64,000 bases of DNA, from the NCBI RefSeq assembly GCF_013364155.1, contig NZ_CP054916.1, forward strand, positions 868,001 to 932,000, written 5' to 3'. Source of the stretch: Streptomyces sp. NA02950. GTDB taxonomy: Bacteria > Actinomycetota > Actinomycetes > Streptomycetales > Streptomycetaceae. Every line of letters starts with the position of its first letter. Position 1 is the first letter of the stretch. Positions 37,703 to 46,435 of the stretch are shown one piece after another. The notes below the pieces were generated by a model. The model did no database searches. It saw nothing but the letters and a program-made list of their open reading frames with translations, and was not told the DNA's origin. The position numbers and the translations under genes were made by a program.

Positions 37703-38320
37703 TCAGGGCGCGGTGGCCGCGCGGCCCCGGCGACGTGCGGCCTTGGCGCTGTTGCCGCAGCGCCGCATGGAACACCACCGGCGCCGTCCGCTGCCACCGG
37801 GGTCGAGGTAGACCATCGAGCACAGCTCCGCCTCGCATTCCCGCAGGGCACCCCGCCGCTCGGGATCGCCGACCAGTGCGATGAGATCGCGGACGACGGC
37901 CGCTTGCGCCTCCCGGCCGGACAGCGGGCGGGTCACCGCCTCCACTCCGGCACCGGATCCGGGCATCCTCAGCCGTGGCGGCGGCGGGGCGGGGCGGGCC
38001 CGGGCGTTGAGCAGTGCCACCGACTCCGGGCGGGGCACCCGGTCGTGGAGTACGGCGGCCACCACGTCGTGGGCCGCCTCACGCACCGTGTGCAGTTCGG
38101 CGAGGAGACGGTCGGTGATCTCGTCGTCCCCGAGCCGCAGTCCGACACCGTGACACCAGTCGCGGAGCCGGTCGAGGGTGCCGAGCCGTTCGATCGGGAC
38201 ACCGGTCCGGCGGCCGAGGGTGGCGACGAGGTTCAGCGCGAGGCTGCCCGCGTCGAAGCGCAGCGCGCGCAACTGGGCGGTCACGCGCGGCCGGGGAGAC
38301 TGTTCCGGTGCAACGTCCAT
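37703..38320 (-). CDS. ABATE/CGNR zinc-finger regulator
   Basis: 205 residues. N-terminal ABATE (stress-induced, ligand-sensing-like) domain with FDAGSLALNLVATLG and LRDW, and a C-terminal CGNR zinc finger (CSMVYLDPGGSG, WCSMRRCGNSAKAARRR), the typical actinobacterial transcription factor build. It is divergent from the ketopantoate reductase gene, with the inverted repeat GTAACC-N8-GGTTAC between them. Probably autoregulates and controls that gene. A second ATG at 38341 exists but lacks a ribosome binding site. Confidence 0.85.
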   Translation of the reverse strand: MDVAPEQSPRPRVTAQLRALRFDAGSLALNLVATLGRRTGVPIERLGTLDRLRDWCHGVGLRLGDDEITDRLLAELHTVREAAHDVVAAVLHDRVPRPESVALLNARARPAPPPPRLRMPGSGAGVEAVTRPLSGREAQAAVVRDLIALVGDPERRGALRECEAELCSMVYLDPGGSGRRRWCSMRRCGNSAKAARRRGRAATAP

Positions 38321-38329
38321 CGCTATAAA

Positions 38330-38349
38330 GTAACCCCTCATACGGTTAC
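38330..38349. promoter_or_regulatory. Inverted repeat in divergent promoter
   Basis: GTAACC-N8-GGTTAC between the CGNR regulator and ketopantoate reductase genes, inside an AT-richer patch (ATAAAGTAACC). Likely an operator of the CGNR protein. It lies 15 bases before the reductase ATG. Confidence 0.6.
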
Positions 38350-38364
38350 CAAGGAGGGGTCATC

Positions 38365-39300
38365 ATGAAGATTGCCGTGGTCGGGGCGGGGGGCGTCGGC
38401 GGATACTTCGGCGCCCGGCTGGCCGCCGCCGGAAACGACGTCACGTTCGTCGCGCGGGGCGCCCACCTCGCCGCGTTCCGGGAGCGGGGGCTCACGGTCC
38501 GCAGTCCGCTGGGCGAGCTGCGGGTACCGTCCGGCGCGGTGGTTCCGGCCATCGCGGACATCGAGGGGGCGGACCTGGTCCTGGTGGCCGTGAAGCTGTG
38601 GGACACCGAGGACGTGGCGCGGCAGTTGCGTCCGCTCGCCGAGAGCGGAGCGGCCGTGATCTCGCTCCAGAACGGCGTCCAGAAGGACACCGAGCTGCGC
38701 CGCCACCTTCCCGGGGAGTCGGTGCTGGGCGGGGTCTGCTACATCTCGGCGTTCATCGAGGAGCCGGGGGTCGTGGTGCACAACGGCACCTTGCAGCGGA
38801 TGGTGTTCGGTGCGTACGGCGGCAAGGAGTCCGGCCCGGCCCGCGTGCTGCTCGACCGCTGTCTGGAAGCCGGGATCGACGCGGAACTCAGCGCCGACAT
38901 CGAGCGTGTGATCTGGGAGAAGTTCGTGTTCCTGGTGGGGCTGTCCGCGACGACGACGGCCGTGCGGCAGCCGATCGGCGTGGTCCGCGGTGACGCCGGA
39001 TCACGGTCCCTGCTGCACGAGGTGATGCGCGAGGTGGTCGCGGTGGGCCGGGCGAAGGGGGTCGCCCTGGACTCCGGCTTCGCCGAGGACCGCCTGGCCT
39101 TCTGCGACACCCTGCCCCCGGCCATGACCTCCTCGATGCACAACGACCTGGACCGCGGCAACCGTCTCGAACTGGCCTGGCTCAGCGGCGCGGTGGCGGC
39201 GCTCGGCGATGAACTGGGGATCGCGACACCACGCAACCGTGCCGTGGCCGACATCCTCTCCCCGTACGCGCTGGGCACACCGGTCGTCCCGGAGGCGTAG
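38365..39300 (+). CDS. 2-dehydropantoate 2-reductase family protein
   Basis: 311 residues, ApbA/PanE family. N-terminal NADP Rossmann motif VVGAGGVGGYFGARLAAAG, catalytic-lysine region LVAVKLWDTE, QNGV, and C-terminal domain with WEKFVFLVGL and SSMHNDLDRGNRLELAWLSGAV. It reduces ketopantoate or a similar 2-oxo acid with NADPH. The dedicated CGNR regulator and the neighbouring nic genes suggest a peripheral catabolic role rather than housekeeping pantothenate synthesis. GGAGGGG precedes ATG 38365. Confidence 0.85.
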   Translation: MKIAVVGAGGVGGYFGARLAAAGNDVTFVARGAHLAAFRERGLTVRSPLGELRVPSGAVVPAIADIEGADLVLVAVKLWDTEDVARQLRPLAESGAAVISLQNGVQKDTELRRHLPGESVLGGVCYISAFIEEPGVVVHNGTLQRMVFGAYGGKESGPARVLLDRCLEAGIDAELSADIERVIWEKFVFLVGLSATTTAVRQPIGVVRGDAGSRSLLHEVMREVVAVGRAKGVALDSGFAEDRLAFCDTLPPAMTSSMHNDLDRGNRLELAWLSGAVAALGDELGIATPRNRAVADILSPYALGTPVVPEA

Positions 39301-39310
39301 CCCGCACCGT

Positions 39311-39342
39311 GCCCGGGCCGCCCGTGCGGCGGCGGCCCGGGC
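39311..39342 (+). terminator. Hairpin terminator after ketopantoate reductase gene
   Basis: Perfect 12-bp stem GCCCGGGCCGCC / GGCGGCCCGGGC with an 8-base loop, 10 bases after the stop. No T-run, as is common in Streptomyces. Confidence 0.75.
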
Positions 39343-39391
39343 CGGTCACGGGAACGATCACGCCGCGATGAACCACCCATCGCGCCGACCC

Positions 39392-39436
39392 TTGACGCTC
39401 CCTCATCGGGTCCGTAGCTTCGATTCAACTTTTGAA
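39392..39436 (+). promoter_or_regulatory. Promoter and operator of the GH3 gene
   Basis: TTGACG (39392-39397), 17-base spacer, TAGCTT (39415-39420), a fair vegetative promoter. It is followed at the expected transcription start by the palindrome TTCAA-CTT-TTGAA (39424-39436), probably a repressor site. The gene starts 47 bases later. Confidence 0.5.
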
Positions 39437-39482
39437 GATCCACCCGTCGACAGCACTCAACGCTCTTCAAGGGACGAAGGCT

Positions 39483-41798
39483 ATGAATAGTGTGCGTAGA
39501 CGTACGGTGCTCGCCGCGGTCGGTGGTACGGCCGTTGCGGGCGGAGCCGCGACCGGCACCGCCCGAGCCGATGGACCGCACGGCGGAACGGCCCCGGAGA
39601 GGAAGGCGGCGGACTCCGGCCGCCACGAGAACTCCGGCAAAGGCCCTCATGAGGCCAAGGTCCAGGCCCTGCTGGCGCGGATGACGGTCGAGGAGAAGCT
39701 CGGCCAGCTCCAGCAGTTGACCTGGGCCGGGAACACCGGGCCCGGCGGCGGCCAGACCGAGGCCGCGGAGGAGGCGGCCCGCAAGGGCAGGCTCGGATCC
39801 GTGCTCAACATCTACGGTGCGAAGTACACCAACGCCCTCCAGCGGATCGCGGTCGACGAGTCCCGCCTCGGCATCCCGCTGCTCTTCGGGCTCGATGTCA
39901 TCCACGGCTTCTGGACCACCTTCCCGATCCCGCTGGCCCAGGGGGCCTCGTTCGACCCCGCGGTGGCCGAGCGGGACGCCGAGGTGTCCGCCAAGGAGGC
40001 CCGCTCCAACGGGGTGCACTGGACCTTCTCCCCGATGATGGACGTCACCCACGAGCCGCGCTGGGGACGCATCGCCGAGGGCAACGGCGAGGACCCCTTC
40101 CTCACCACGGCGTTCGCGACCGCCAAGGCCCGTGCCTACCAGGGCTCCGACCTGGCCGCGAAGGACCGGCTCGCGGCGTGCGCCAAGCACTTCGTGGCCT
40201 ACGGGGGCGCCGAGGGCGGCCGCGACTACAACACCGTGGACGTGTCCGAGGCCCGGCTGCGCAACCAGTACCTCGGACCGTTCCGGGCGGCCGTCGAGGC
40301 CGGGATCGCCACCGTCATGGCGAGCTTCAACACCATCAGCGGGGTGCCCGCCCACGGCAACACCCACACGCTCACCGACATCCTCAAGCGGGAGTGGGAC
40401 TTCGACGGCTTCGTCGTCAGCGACTACACCGGTGTCCAGGAGATGATCGCCCACGGTTTCGCCGCCGACGGCGCCGACGCCGCGCGGCTGGCGCTGGGCG
40501 CCGGTGTCGACATGGAGATGGTCAGCACCAACCTCGTCGACCACGGCAAACGGCTGCTGAAGAACGGGGAGATCTCGGCGGAGCGGCTGAACGACGCGGT
40601 GGCGCGTATCCTGCGGCTGAAGTTCCGGCTCGACCTCTTCGACCACCCCTACGTGGACGAGGACGCGGCCGTCGGCAAGCCCGGCAAGGAGGCCCGTGCG
40701 GCCGCCCGCGAGACCGCCGCACGGTGCATGGTGCTGCTCCGGAACGAGAAGTCGGCGCTCCCCCTGAACACCTCGGCCCGTACCCTCGCGGTGGTCGGCC
40801 CGTTCGGCGACTCCACCGACCTCCTCGGCACCTGGGCCGGGCCCTGGGGCGAGTCGTTCCCCGCGGTCACGGTCCTCGACGCGGTCAGGGACGCCGTGCC
40901 GAAGGCCGAGGTGACCTACGCCAAGGGCGTGGCCGCCGACGGCGAGGACACCGGTGGCATCGCCAAGGCGGTGGCGGCGGCCAAGGCCGCCGAGGCGACC
41001 GTCGTGGTGGTGGGAGAGGCGTCCGCGCTCAGCGGAGAGGCGAGCGCGCGCAGCGACATCAGCCTGCCCGGCGCGCAGGAGAAGCTGATCGAGGCCATCG
41101 CCGGGACCGGCAAGCCGTTCGTGGTGGTGCTGGTCAACGGGCGCCCGCTGACGATCGGCGGCTGGCTGGAGTCGGCGCCCGCCGTCCTGGAGGCGTGGCA
41201 CCCCGGTATCGAGGGCGGACACGCCATCGCGGACGTGCTGTTCGGAAAGGTCAACCCCGGCGGCAAACTGCCGGTGTCCTTCCCGCGCGCGGTCGGCCAG
41301 GTGCCGATCCACTACAACCACGAGAACACCGGCCGCCCCTACGACCCGGACAACAAGTACACGTCCAAGTATCTGGATCTGCCGAACGGCCCGCAGTTCG
41401 CCTTCGGACACGGCCTGAGCTACACCACCTTCGACATCGGCGAACCCAGGCCGGCGGTGACCCGGATTCCGGCCGCCGCGCTGCGCAAGGGCGACACCGT
41501 CGAAGTGGCGGTGGCGGTGCGCAACACCGGGCGGCGCACGGGCGACGAGGTCGTCCAGCTGTATCTGCGCGATCCGGTCGCGAGCATCGTCCAGCCGGTG
41601 CGCCGGCTGTGCGGTTTCCGCCGGGTCACCCTCGACGCCGGGAAGTCCACCACCGTGCGCTTCCGGCTGAGCGCGGAACACCTGGGCTTCTGGACCCACG
41701 ATCCCGCGGGGACGTTCGTGGTGGAGAAGGGCGAGATCCGGCTCTACGCGGGCAACAGCTCCCTGGCCAAGGGCGAGCGGACTCTCACCATCACCTGA
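39483..41798 (+). CDS. Tat-exported GH3 beta-glucosidase
   Basis: 771 residues. The N-terminus SVRRRTVLAAVGG followed by a hydrophobic stretch and ARADG is a twin-arginine signal. GH3 N-terminal barrel (about 60-390) carries KHFVAYGG and the nucleophile Asp314 in FVVSDYTG; the GH3 C-terminal domain (about 410-620) and a fibronectin-III-like domain (about 660-765, RNTGRRTGDEVVQLYL) follow. It should cleave beta-linked gluco- or xylo-oligosaccharides outside the cell. The stop codon is formed at the junction of a perfect 17-bp tandem duplication (41780-41813). Confidence 0.9.
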   Translation: MNSVRRRTVLAAVGGTAVAGGAATGTARADGPHGGTAPERKAADSGRHENSGKGPHEAKVQALLARMTVEEKLGQLQQLTWAGNTGPGGGQTEAAEEAARKGRLGSVLNIYGAKYTNALQRIAVDESRLGIPLLFGLDVIHGFWTTFPIPLAQGASFDPAVAERDAEVSAKEARSNGVHWTFSPMMDVTHEPRWGRIAEGNGEDPFLTTAFATAKARAYQGSDLAAKDRLAACAKHFVAYGGAEGGRDYNTVDVSEARLRNQYLGPFRAAVEAGIATVMASFNTISGVPAHGNTHTLTDILKREWDFDGFVVSDYTGVQEMIAHGFAADGADAARLALGAGVDMEMVSTNLVDHGKRLLKNGEISAERLNDAVARILRLKFRLDLFDHPYVDEDAAVGKPGKEARAAARETAARCMVLLRNEKSALPLNTSARTLAVVGPFGDSTDLLGTWAGPWGESFPAVTVLDAVRDAVPKAEVTYAKGVAADGEDTGGIAKAVAAAKAAEATVVVVGEASALSGEASARSDISLPGAQEKLIEAIAGTGKPFVVVLVNGRPLTIGGWLESAPAVLEAWHPGIEGGHAIADVLFGKVNPGGKLPVSFPRAVGQVPIHYNHENTGRPYDPDNKYTSKYLDLPNGPQFAFGHGLSYTTFDIGEPRPAVTRIPAAALRKGDTVEVAVAVRNTGRRTGDEVVQLYLRDPVASIVQPVRRLCGFRRVTLDAGKSTTVRFRLSAEHLGFWTHDPAGTFVVEKGEIRLYAGNSSLAKGERTLTIT

Positions 41799-41813
41799 CT
41801 CTCACCATCACCT
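41780..41813. repeat. Perfect 17-bp tandem duplication across a stop codon
   Basis: GACTCTCACCATCACCT occurs twice in direct succession. The TGA stop of the GH3 gene (41796-41798) spans the junction. Without one copy the frame would stay open to 41962. Confidence 0.9.
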
Positions 41814-42014
41814 CAGAGGCCCGCCGGCCGGGAACCGTCCCGGCCGATGTGCGCCGGGGGCGGTCCCGCACCGGCCCCGGCGCGCTGTCCTCCCCGGGGG
41901 CGCGACCAGTTGGTTGTAGGGTGCATGCTGACCGCCTCGTCCGACGGAGAACACCTCCATGACCGCCGCCGCGCCCTGCCCCCGCTCCCCCGCGCTCCGC
42001 CCGGCGGAGGTGCC

Positions 42015-42932
42015 GTGGGCGGTGTGATCACGGGCTTCGGCGTCATCGCGAGCATCATCGCCACCGGCTATGTGCTCGGCCGCCGCGACGCACTGGGGGA
42101 GCACGGCCGGGAGGTGCTCACCCGGCTGTCCTTCGCCGTGGCGTCCCCCGCACTGCTGTTCACCACCCTCTCCCGGGCCGACCTGTCCGTCGTGGTCTCC
42201 ACGCCCCTGCTCGTCACGGGCTTGAGCACCTGTGTGGTCGCCGGGGTGTTCGTCGCCATCGGGACGTTGCGCCGGTGGAGCGTCGGACGCACCACGATCG
42301 GCGCGCTGTGCTCGAGCTATGTGAACGCGGGCAACCTGGGTATCCCCATCGCCGTGTACGTCCTCGGCGACGCGGGGGTGGTCGCTCCGGTCCTGCTCTT
42401 CCAGCAGCTCGTCATGACACCGATCGCGCTCACCGTCATCGACCTCAGCCGCCCCGATGTCCGCTCCGTCGTGCGCCGGCTCACCACCCCGTTCCGCAAC
42501 CCCATCGTCATCGGCTCGCTGTCCGGTGTTGCGGTGGCGGCCACCGGGTGGCGGGTCCCGGGGCCGGTGCTGGAGCCGCTGACCCTGCTGGGCGGGATGG
42601 CCGTACCGGCCGTACTCCTGGCCTTCGGCATCTCCCTGCCGGGCACCGCGCTGCCCGGCCGGGGCGCGGAGCGCGGGCCGGTGCTGCTGTCGGTGGCGCT
42701 GAAGTCGTTCGCCCAGCCGGTGGTGGCGTGGGCCATCGCGGCCGGGGTGTTCGGGCTCGGCGGACCCGCTCTCTTCGCCGCCGTCGTCACCTCCGCGCTT
42801 CCGGCGGCGCAGAACCTCTTCACCTATGCCACGCGCTACGAGACGGGCACCGTGCTGGCCCGTGAGTCGATCCTGCTGTCGACGCTCCTGGCGGCACCCG
42901 TACTGCTGACGGTGGCGGCCCTGCTGGGCTGA
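42015..42932 (+). CDS. AEC-family (auxin efflux carrier) transporter
   Basis: 305 residues with about ten membrane helices. VNAGNLGIPIAVYVLGD in the first half and the conserved KSFAQPVVAW and SALPAAQNLFTYATRY in the second half are AEC hallmarks (MleP/MdcF-like exporters or importers of organic acids). GTG 42015 is chosen for its GGAGG 4 bases upstream; the longer upstream frame is Pro/Arg-rich. No neighbour suggests the substrate. Confidence 0.82.
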   Translation: MGGVITGFGVIASIIATGYVLGRRDALGEHGREVLTRLSFAVASPALLFTTLSRADLSVVVSTPLLVTGLSTCVVAGVFVAIGTLRRWSVGRTTIGALCSSYVNAGNLGIPIAVYVLGDAGVVAPVLLFQQLVMTPIALTVIDLSRPDVRSVVRRLTTPFRNPIVIGSLSGVAVAATGWRVPGPVLEPLTLLGGMAVPAVLLAFGISLPGTALPGRGAERGPVLLSVALKSFAQPVVAWAIAAGVFGLGGPALFAAVVTSALPAAQNLFTYATRYETGTVLARESILLSTLLAAPVLLTVAALLG

Positions 42933-42969
42933 ATCCGCACCGCCGCCGCGGGCCCGGAAATCCGGTTGG

Positions 42970-42993
42970 GTTTACCCCCAGAGCCCCGGGGCA
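42970..42993 (+). promoter_or_regulatory. Possible SigB-type promoter of the sigma factor gene
   Basis: GTTT-N14-GGGGCA, resembling the Streptomyces SigB-group consensus GTTT-N14-16-GGGTAT with mismatches in the -10 part. It would allow autoregulation of the sigma gene 150 bases downstream. Weak match only. Confidence 0.3.
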
Positions 42994-43146
42994 GGCGCTC
43001 ATACGTGCTTCGGACCGGAGGCACGCACCGCGGGAGACGTGTGACATCCCGCAGGATGCGGCCCCCACCGGTCCTGCCCACGCTCCCGCGATGGGGACCC
43101 GCTTCGGTCCCGGCAACCCCGTCAGACATCGCAGGAGGTGTGTTCC

Positions 43147-43977
43147 GTGACGACAGCAGCGCAGCAGAAGATGGCACGGCCCCAGACCGGCCCCACCAAG
43201 CACGCGCACGACGACGCACCTGACACCAGTGCGGAGTTCCGTGAGATCGCCCGTCTGCCCGACGGGCCCGAGAAGGAGGCGCTGCGGCAACGTGTCGTGG
43301 AGGCCTGGATGCCCATGGCCGAACGGCTGGCCCGCCAGTACCGCAACCGCGGCGAGTCCCTGGAGGACCTCCAGCAGGTGGCCGCGCTCGGTCTGGTGAA
43401 GGCCGTCAGGCGCTACGACCCCGAACACGGCACGGCCTTCGCGGGGTTCGCGGTGCCCACCGTGGTCGGGGAGATCAAGCGCCACTTCCGGGACCACCTG
43501 TGGGTGCTGCACGTCCCGCGCCGGGTCCAGGACCTGCGCAACCGGGTACGGACCGCGCACCGCGAACTGTCCCACTCCCTCGACGACCGCCCGCCGCGCA
43601 CCGAGGAGATAGCCGAGCGCACCGGCCTCACCGAGAAGGAGGTGCGCGCCGGGATGGAGGCCATGGGCAGCTTCACCCCGCTGTCCCTGGACGCGCAGCT
43701 GACGGGGGCGGACGACGGCTACTCCCTGGTGGACACGCTCGGCGCCCAGGAGCCCGCGTACGACCGGGTGGTGGACCGCGAGGCCGTACGGCCCGGGCTG
43801 GCCCGGCTGCCCGACCGGGAGCGGGAGATCCTCTACATGCGTTTCTTCTGCGACATGACCCAGAGCCGGATCGCGGAGCAGCTGGGCATCTCCCAGATGC
43901 ATGTGTCCCGCCTCATCAACCGCACCTGCTCGACCCTGCGCGACCAGGCGCTCGCCGAGACGGCCCGAGCGGCCTGA
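43147..43977 (+). CDS. SigB/SigF-class RNA polymerase sigma factor
   Basis: 276 residues. Region 2 (GESLEDLQQVAALGLVKAVR, FAGFAVPTVVGEIKRHFRDH), region 3 (PPRTEEIAERTGLTEKEVRAG) and region 4 (LPDREREILYMRFF, MTQSRIAEQLGISQMHVSRL) are complete, and the FxxFAxPTIxGEIKRHFRD signature defines the SigB/F/G stress and sporulation class. GTG 43147 has AGGAGG 8 bases upstream. No anti-sigma gene is adjacent; the two PP2C phosphatases in this window are of the type that controls such factors. Confidence 0.93.
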   Translation: MTTAAQQKMARPQTGPTKHAHDDAPDTSAEFREIARLPDGPEKEALRQRVVEAWMPMAERLARQYRNRGESLEDLQQVAALGLVKAVRRYDPEHGTAFAGFAVPTVVGEIKRHFRDHLWVLHVPRRVQDLRNRVRTAHRELSHSLDDRPPRTEEIAERTGLTEKEVRAGMEAMGSFTPLSLDAQLTGADDGYSLVDTLGAQEPAYDRVVDREAVRPGLARLPDREREILYMRFFCDMTQSRIAEQLGISQMHVSRLINRTCSTLRDQALAETARAA

Positions 43978-44035
43978 ACGGACCGGGCGGGCCGGGCGGG
44001 CCGGGCGATCGACGCGGGCGCCTGGCTCGCGAACC

Positions 44036-44060
44036 GCCCGGGCCCCGTCCGGGCCCGGGC
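44036..44060. terminator. Bidirectional terminator between convergent genes
   Basis: Perfect 10-bp stem GCCCGGGCCC / GGGCCCGGGC with a 5-base loop, between the sigma gene and the convergent membrane protein gene. Confidence 0.75.
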
Positions 44061-44567
44061 CTAGTGCGTCAGGGTCGCCTTGGCCGCCACGATGATCAGG
44101 CCGAGCAGCAGATTGCCCGCCCCGGCCACCACGGTCAGCCGCAGGGAGGCCCCGGCGCGCCGTACGGCCACGCTCGCCCAGCCGATCTGTTCGGCCACCG
44201 CGACGGCGAGTGCGAACCAGGCCGTGCCCTCCAGCCCCAGCCCCAGCAGCGGGCTGATCGCCACGGCCACGGCGGGGGGCACGGCCGCCTGGACGATGGG
44301 CCACTCGTGGAGGGCGACCCGGCGCACCTCCCGGCCGTTCAGCGGCTGTTCGCCCAGCCGCTCACCCGCGAGGCGGGCGTAGACATGAGCGGCCCAGAAC
44401 ACCAGCCCGGTGATGAGGAGCAGCGCGACCAGCTGGACCCGGGGGTAGGGGCCGGGGGTTCCGGTCCCGGCCACCACGGAGGCGGCCAGCAGCGAGCCGT
44501 AGACCGCGCCCGAGTAATCGCGGGGGCGTTGGGGCGCGGCGCGGCCAGGTCGTGCCGCGGTCTTCAT
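44061..44567 (-). CDS. Small integral membrane protein
   Basis: 168 residues with about four hydrophobic segments (SGAVYGSLLAASVVAG, VQLVALLLITGLVFWAAHVY, AVPPAVAVAISPLLGLGL, LTVVAGAGNLLLGLIIVAA). I do not recognise the family; similar proteins occur widely in Streptomyces. Its ATG overlaps the stop of the upstream GH15 gene (ATGA), so it is the second gene of a two-gene operon. Confidence 0.7.
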   Translation of the reverse strand: MKTAARPGRAAPQRPRDYSGAVYGSLLAASVVAGTGTPGPYPRVQLVALLLITGLVFWAAHVYARLAGERLGEQPLNGREVRRVALHEWPIVQAAVPPAVAVAISPLLGLGLEGTAWFALAVAVAEQIGWASVAVRRAGASLRLTVVAGAGNLLLGLIIVAAKATLTH

Positions 44568-46435
44568 GCGGTGCTCAGACCCAGGACGGGTCCCACCCAT
44601 CCGGAGCCGTGGTCGAGCTGGTAGTCGAGGTTGACGGCGGCGTTGACCAGGGCGAGATGGCTGAACGCCTGGGGGTAGTTGCCCAGTTGCTCACCGGTGA
44701 GCCCGATCTCCTCGGAGAACAGTCCGAGGTGGTTGGCGTAGGTGAGCATCTTCTCGAACGTCAGCCGGGCCTGCTCCAGCCTGCCGGAGCGGGCGAGCGC
44801 GTCCACGTACCAGAAGGTGCACATGGAGAAGGTGCCCTCGGAGCCGACCAGTCCGTCGGGCGAGGCGGCCGGGTCGTACCGGTAGACGAGGCTGTCGGAC
44901 ACCAGGTCCTGGTTCATCGCGTCGAGGGTGGACAGCCACATGGGGTCGCGGGGTTCGACGAAGCCGATGAGCGGCATCAGCAGCAGCGAGGCGTCGAGCA
45001 CGGGCGAGCCGTAGTGCTGCACGAACGCCTCGCGGGTCCGGTTCCAGCCGCGGTCCATGATCTGCTGATAGACGGAGTCCCGGGTGACCCGCCACATGGT
45101 CTGGTGGCTGGGGCGGCCGCGGCTCTCGGCGAGTCTGACGGCGCGGTCCAGCGCGACCCAGGACATCATCCGTCCGTAGGTGAAGTTCTGGCGGCCGCCG
45201 CGGGTCTCCCAGATGCCCTCCTCCGGGCGGTCCCAGTTGTCGCAGAGCCAGTCGACGACCCGGGACATCTCGGACCAGGCGCGGTGGCCGACGGTGATCC
45301 CGTGGGTGTCCGCGTGGAAGAGCGAGTCCATCATCTCGCCGTAGATGTCGAGTTGCAGCTGGTCGGCGGCGCCGTTGCCGATCCGGACCGGGCCCGAGCC
45401 GCGGTAGCCCTCGAAGTGGTCGAGGGTCTCCTCCACGAGCTCGGAGCTGCCGTCCACCCGGTACATGATCTTCATCGGTCCCGAGGCGTCACCCGCCTTC
45501 TCCACCACCCGGTCCCGCAGCCAGTTGGCGAACGCCTCGGCCTCGGCGGTGAAACCCAGCCCGAGCAGCGCGTAGATGGAGAACGAGGCGTCCCTGATCC
45601 AGGTGTAGCGGTAGTCCCAGTTGCGCTCCCCGCCGATCTGTTCGGGGAGCGCGGCGGTCGGGGCGGCCACCAGGGCACCGGTGGGCGCGTAGGTCATCAG
45701 CTTGAGGGTGATGGCGGACCGGGCCACCGTCTCCCGCCAGCGTCCGGTGTAGCGCGAGCCGCGTGTCCAGCGGCGCCAGAAGCGGGTGGTGGTGTCCAGC
45801 AGCCGCAGGATCTCCTCCTCGGGCACCCGCCGGGGAGGCACCGCGTGGCCCGCCTCGGCGGTGTCCAGGACAACGCCCGCGGCCTGGCCCGCGGCCAGGT
45901 CGAGGGTGGAGCGGATGTCCCCGTCGGCGGCGTGGATCTCGGTGTGCTCGCTGACCCGGTCTCCCGCGGGGTGCAGGGTGATGTCGACCGTGTCGCCGTG
46001 GAAGACGGCTCCCTCGTCGTGGAGCTTCAGGGCGTGGCGTTCGCGTCCGTAGCCCGGCCGGGGGCAGCAGTCCAGCTCGAACCGCATCCGGCCGCGCACC
46101 ACCCGGATCATCCGGACCAGCCGGTGGCGGTCGGTGGCGGTGCCCGGGGCGACCGGCATGAAGTCGTACACCTCGCCGACGCCGTCCGGGGTCATGAACC
46201 GGGTGATGAGAATGGCGGTGTCCGGGAGGTAGAGCTGTTTGGTGATGTAGTCCGGATGTCCCGGGGTGATCCGGAAGTGTCCGCCGCGTCCCTGGTCGAG
46301 CAGGGCGGCGAAGACGCTCGGGGAGTCGAATCGCGGACTGCAGAACCAGTCGATCGTGCCATCGGTGGCCACCAGTGCCGCGGTCTGGAGATCCCCGATG
46401 AGTCCGTGGTCACTGATCTTCGGATAGGTGTCCAT
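44564..46435 (-). CDS. GH15 family glucoamylase/trehalase-like enzyme
   Basis: 623 residues with no signal peptide. N-terminal beta-sandwich (about 1-230, ISDHGLIGDLQTAALVATDG) and an (alpha/alpha)6 barrel (about 240-610). The catalytic acid region EEGIWETRGGRQNFTYGR and the base region LFSEEIGLTGEQLGNYPQ are both intact, and RYTWIRDASFSIYALL is typical of actinobacterial GH15. Many close relatives are cytoplasmic alpha,alpha-trehalases, so trehalose or maltooligosaccharide hydrolysis is likely. ATG 46435 follows GGGAGGACC. It is divergent from the SDR gene. Confidence 0.88.
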   Translation of the reverse strand: MDTYPKISDHGLIGDLQTAALVATDGTIDWFCSPRFDSPSVFAALLDQGRGGHFRITPGHPDYITKQLYLPDTAILITRFMTPDGVGEVYDFMPVAPGTATDRHRLVRMIRVVRGRMRFELDCCPRPGYGRERHALKLHDEGAVFHGDTVDITLHPAGDRVSEHTEIHAADGDIRSTLDLAAGQAAGVVLDTAEAGHAVPPRRVPEEEILRLLDTTTRFWRRWTRGSRYTGRWRETVARSAITLKLMTYAPTGALVAAPTAALPEQIGGERNWDYRYTWIRDASFSIYALLGLGFTAEAEAFANWLRDRVVEKAGDASGPMKIMYRVDGSSELVEETLDHFEGYRGSGPVRIGNGAADQLQLDIYGEMMDSLFHADTHGITVGHRAWSEMSRVVDWLCDNWDRPEEGIWETRGGRQNFTYGRMMSWVALDRAVRLAESRGRPSHQTMWRVTRDSVYQQIMDRGWNRTREAFVQHYGSPVLDASLLLMPLIGFVEPRDPMWLSTLDAMNQDLVSDSLVYRYDPAASPDGLVGSEGTFSMCTFWYVDALARSGRLEQARLTFEKMLTYANHLGLFSEEIGLTGEQLGNYPQAFSHLALVNAAVNLDYQLDHGSGWVGPVLGLSTA

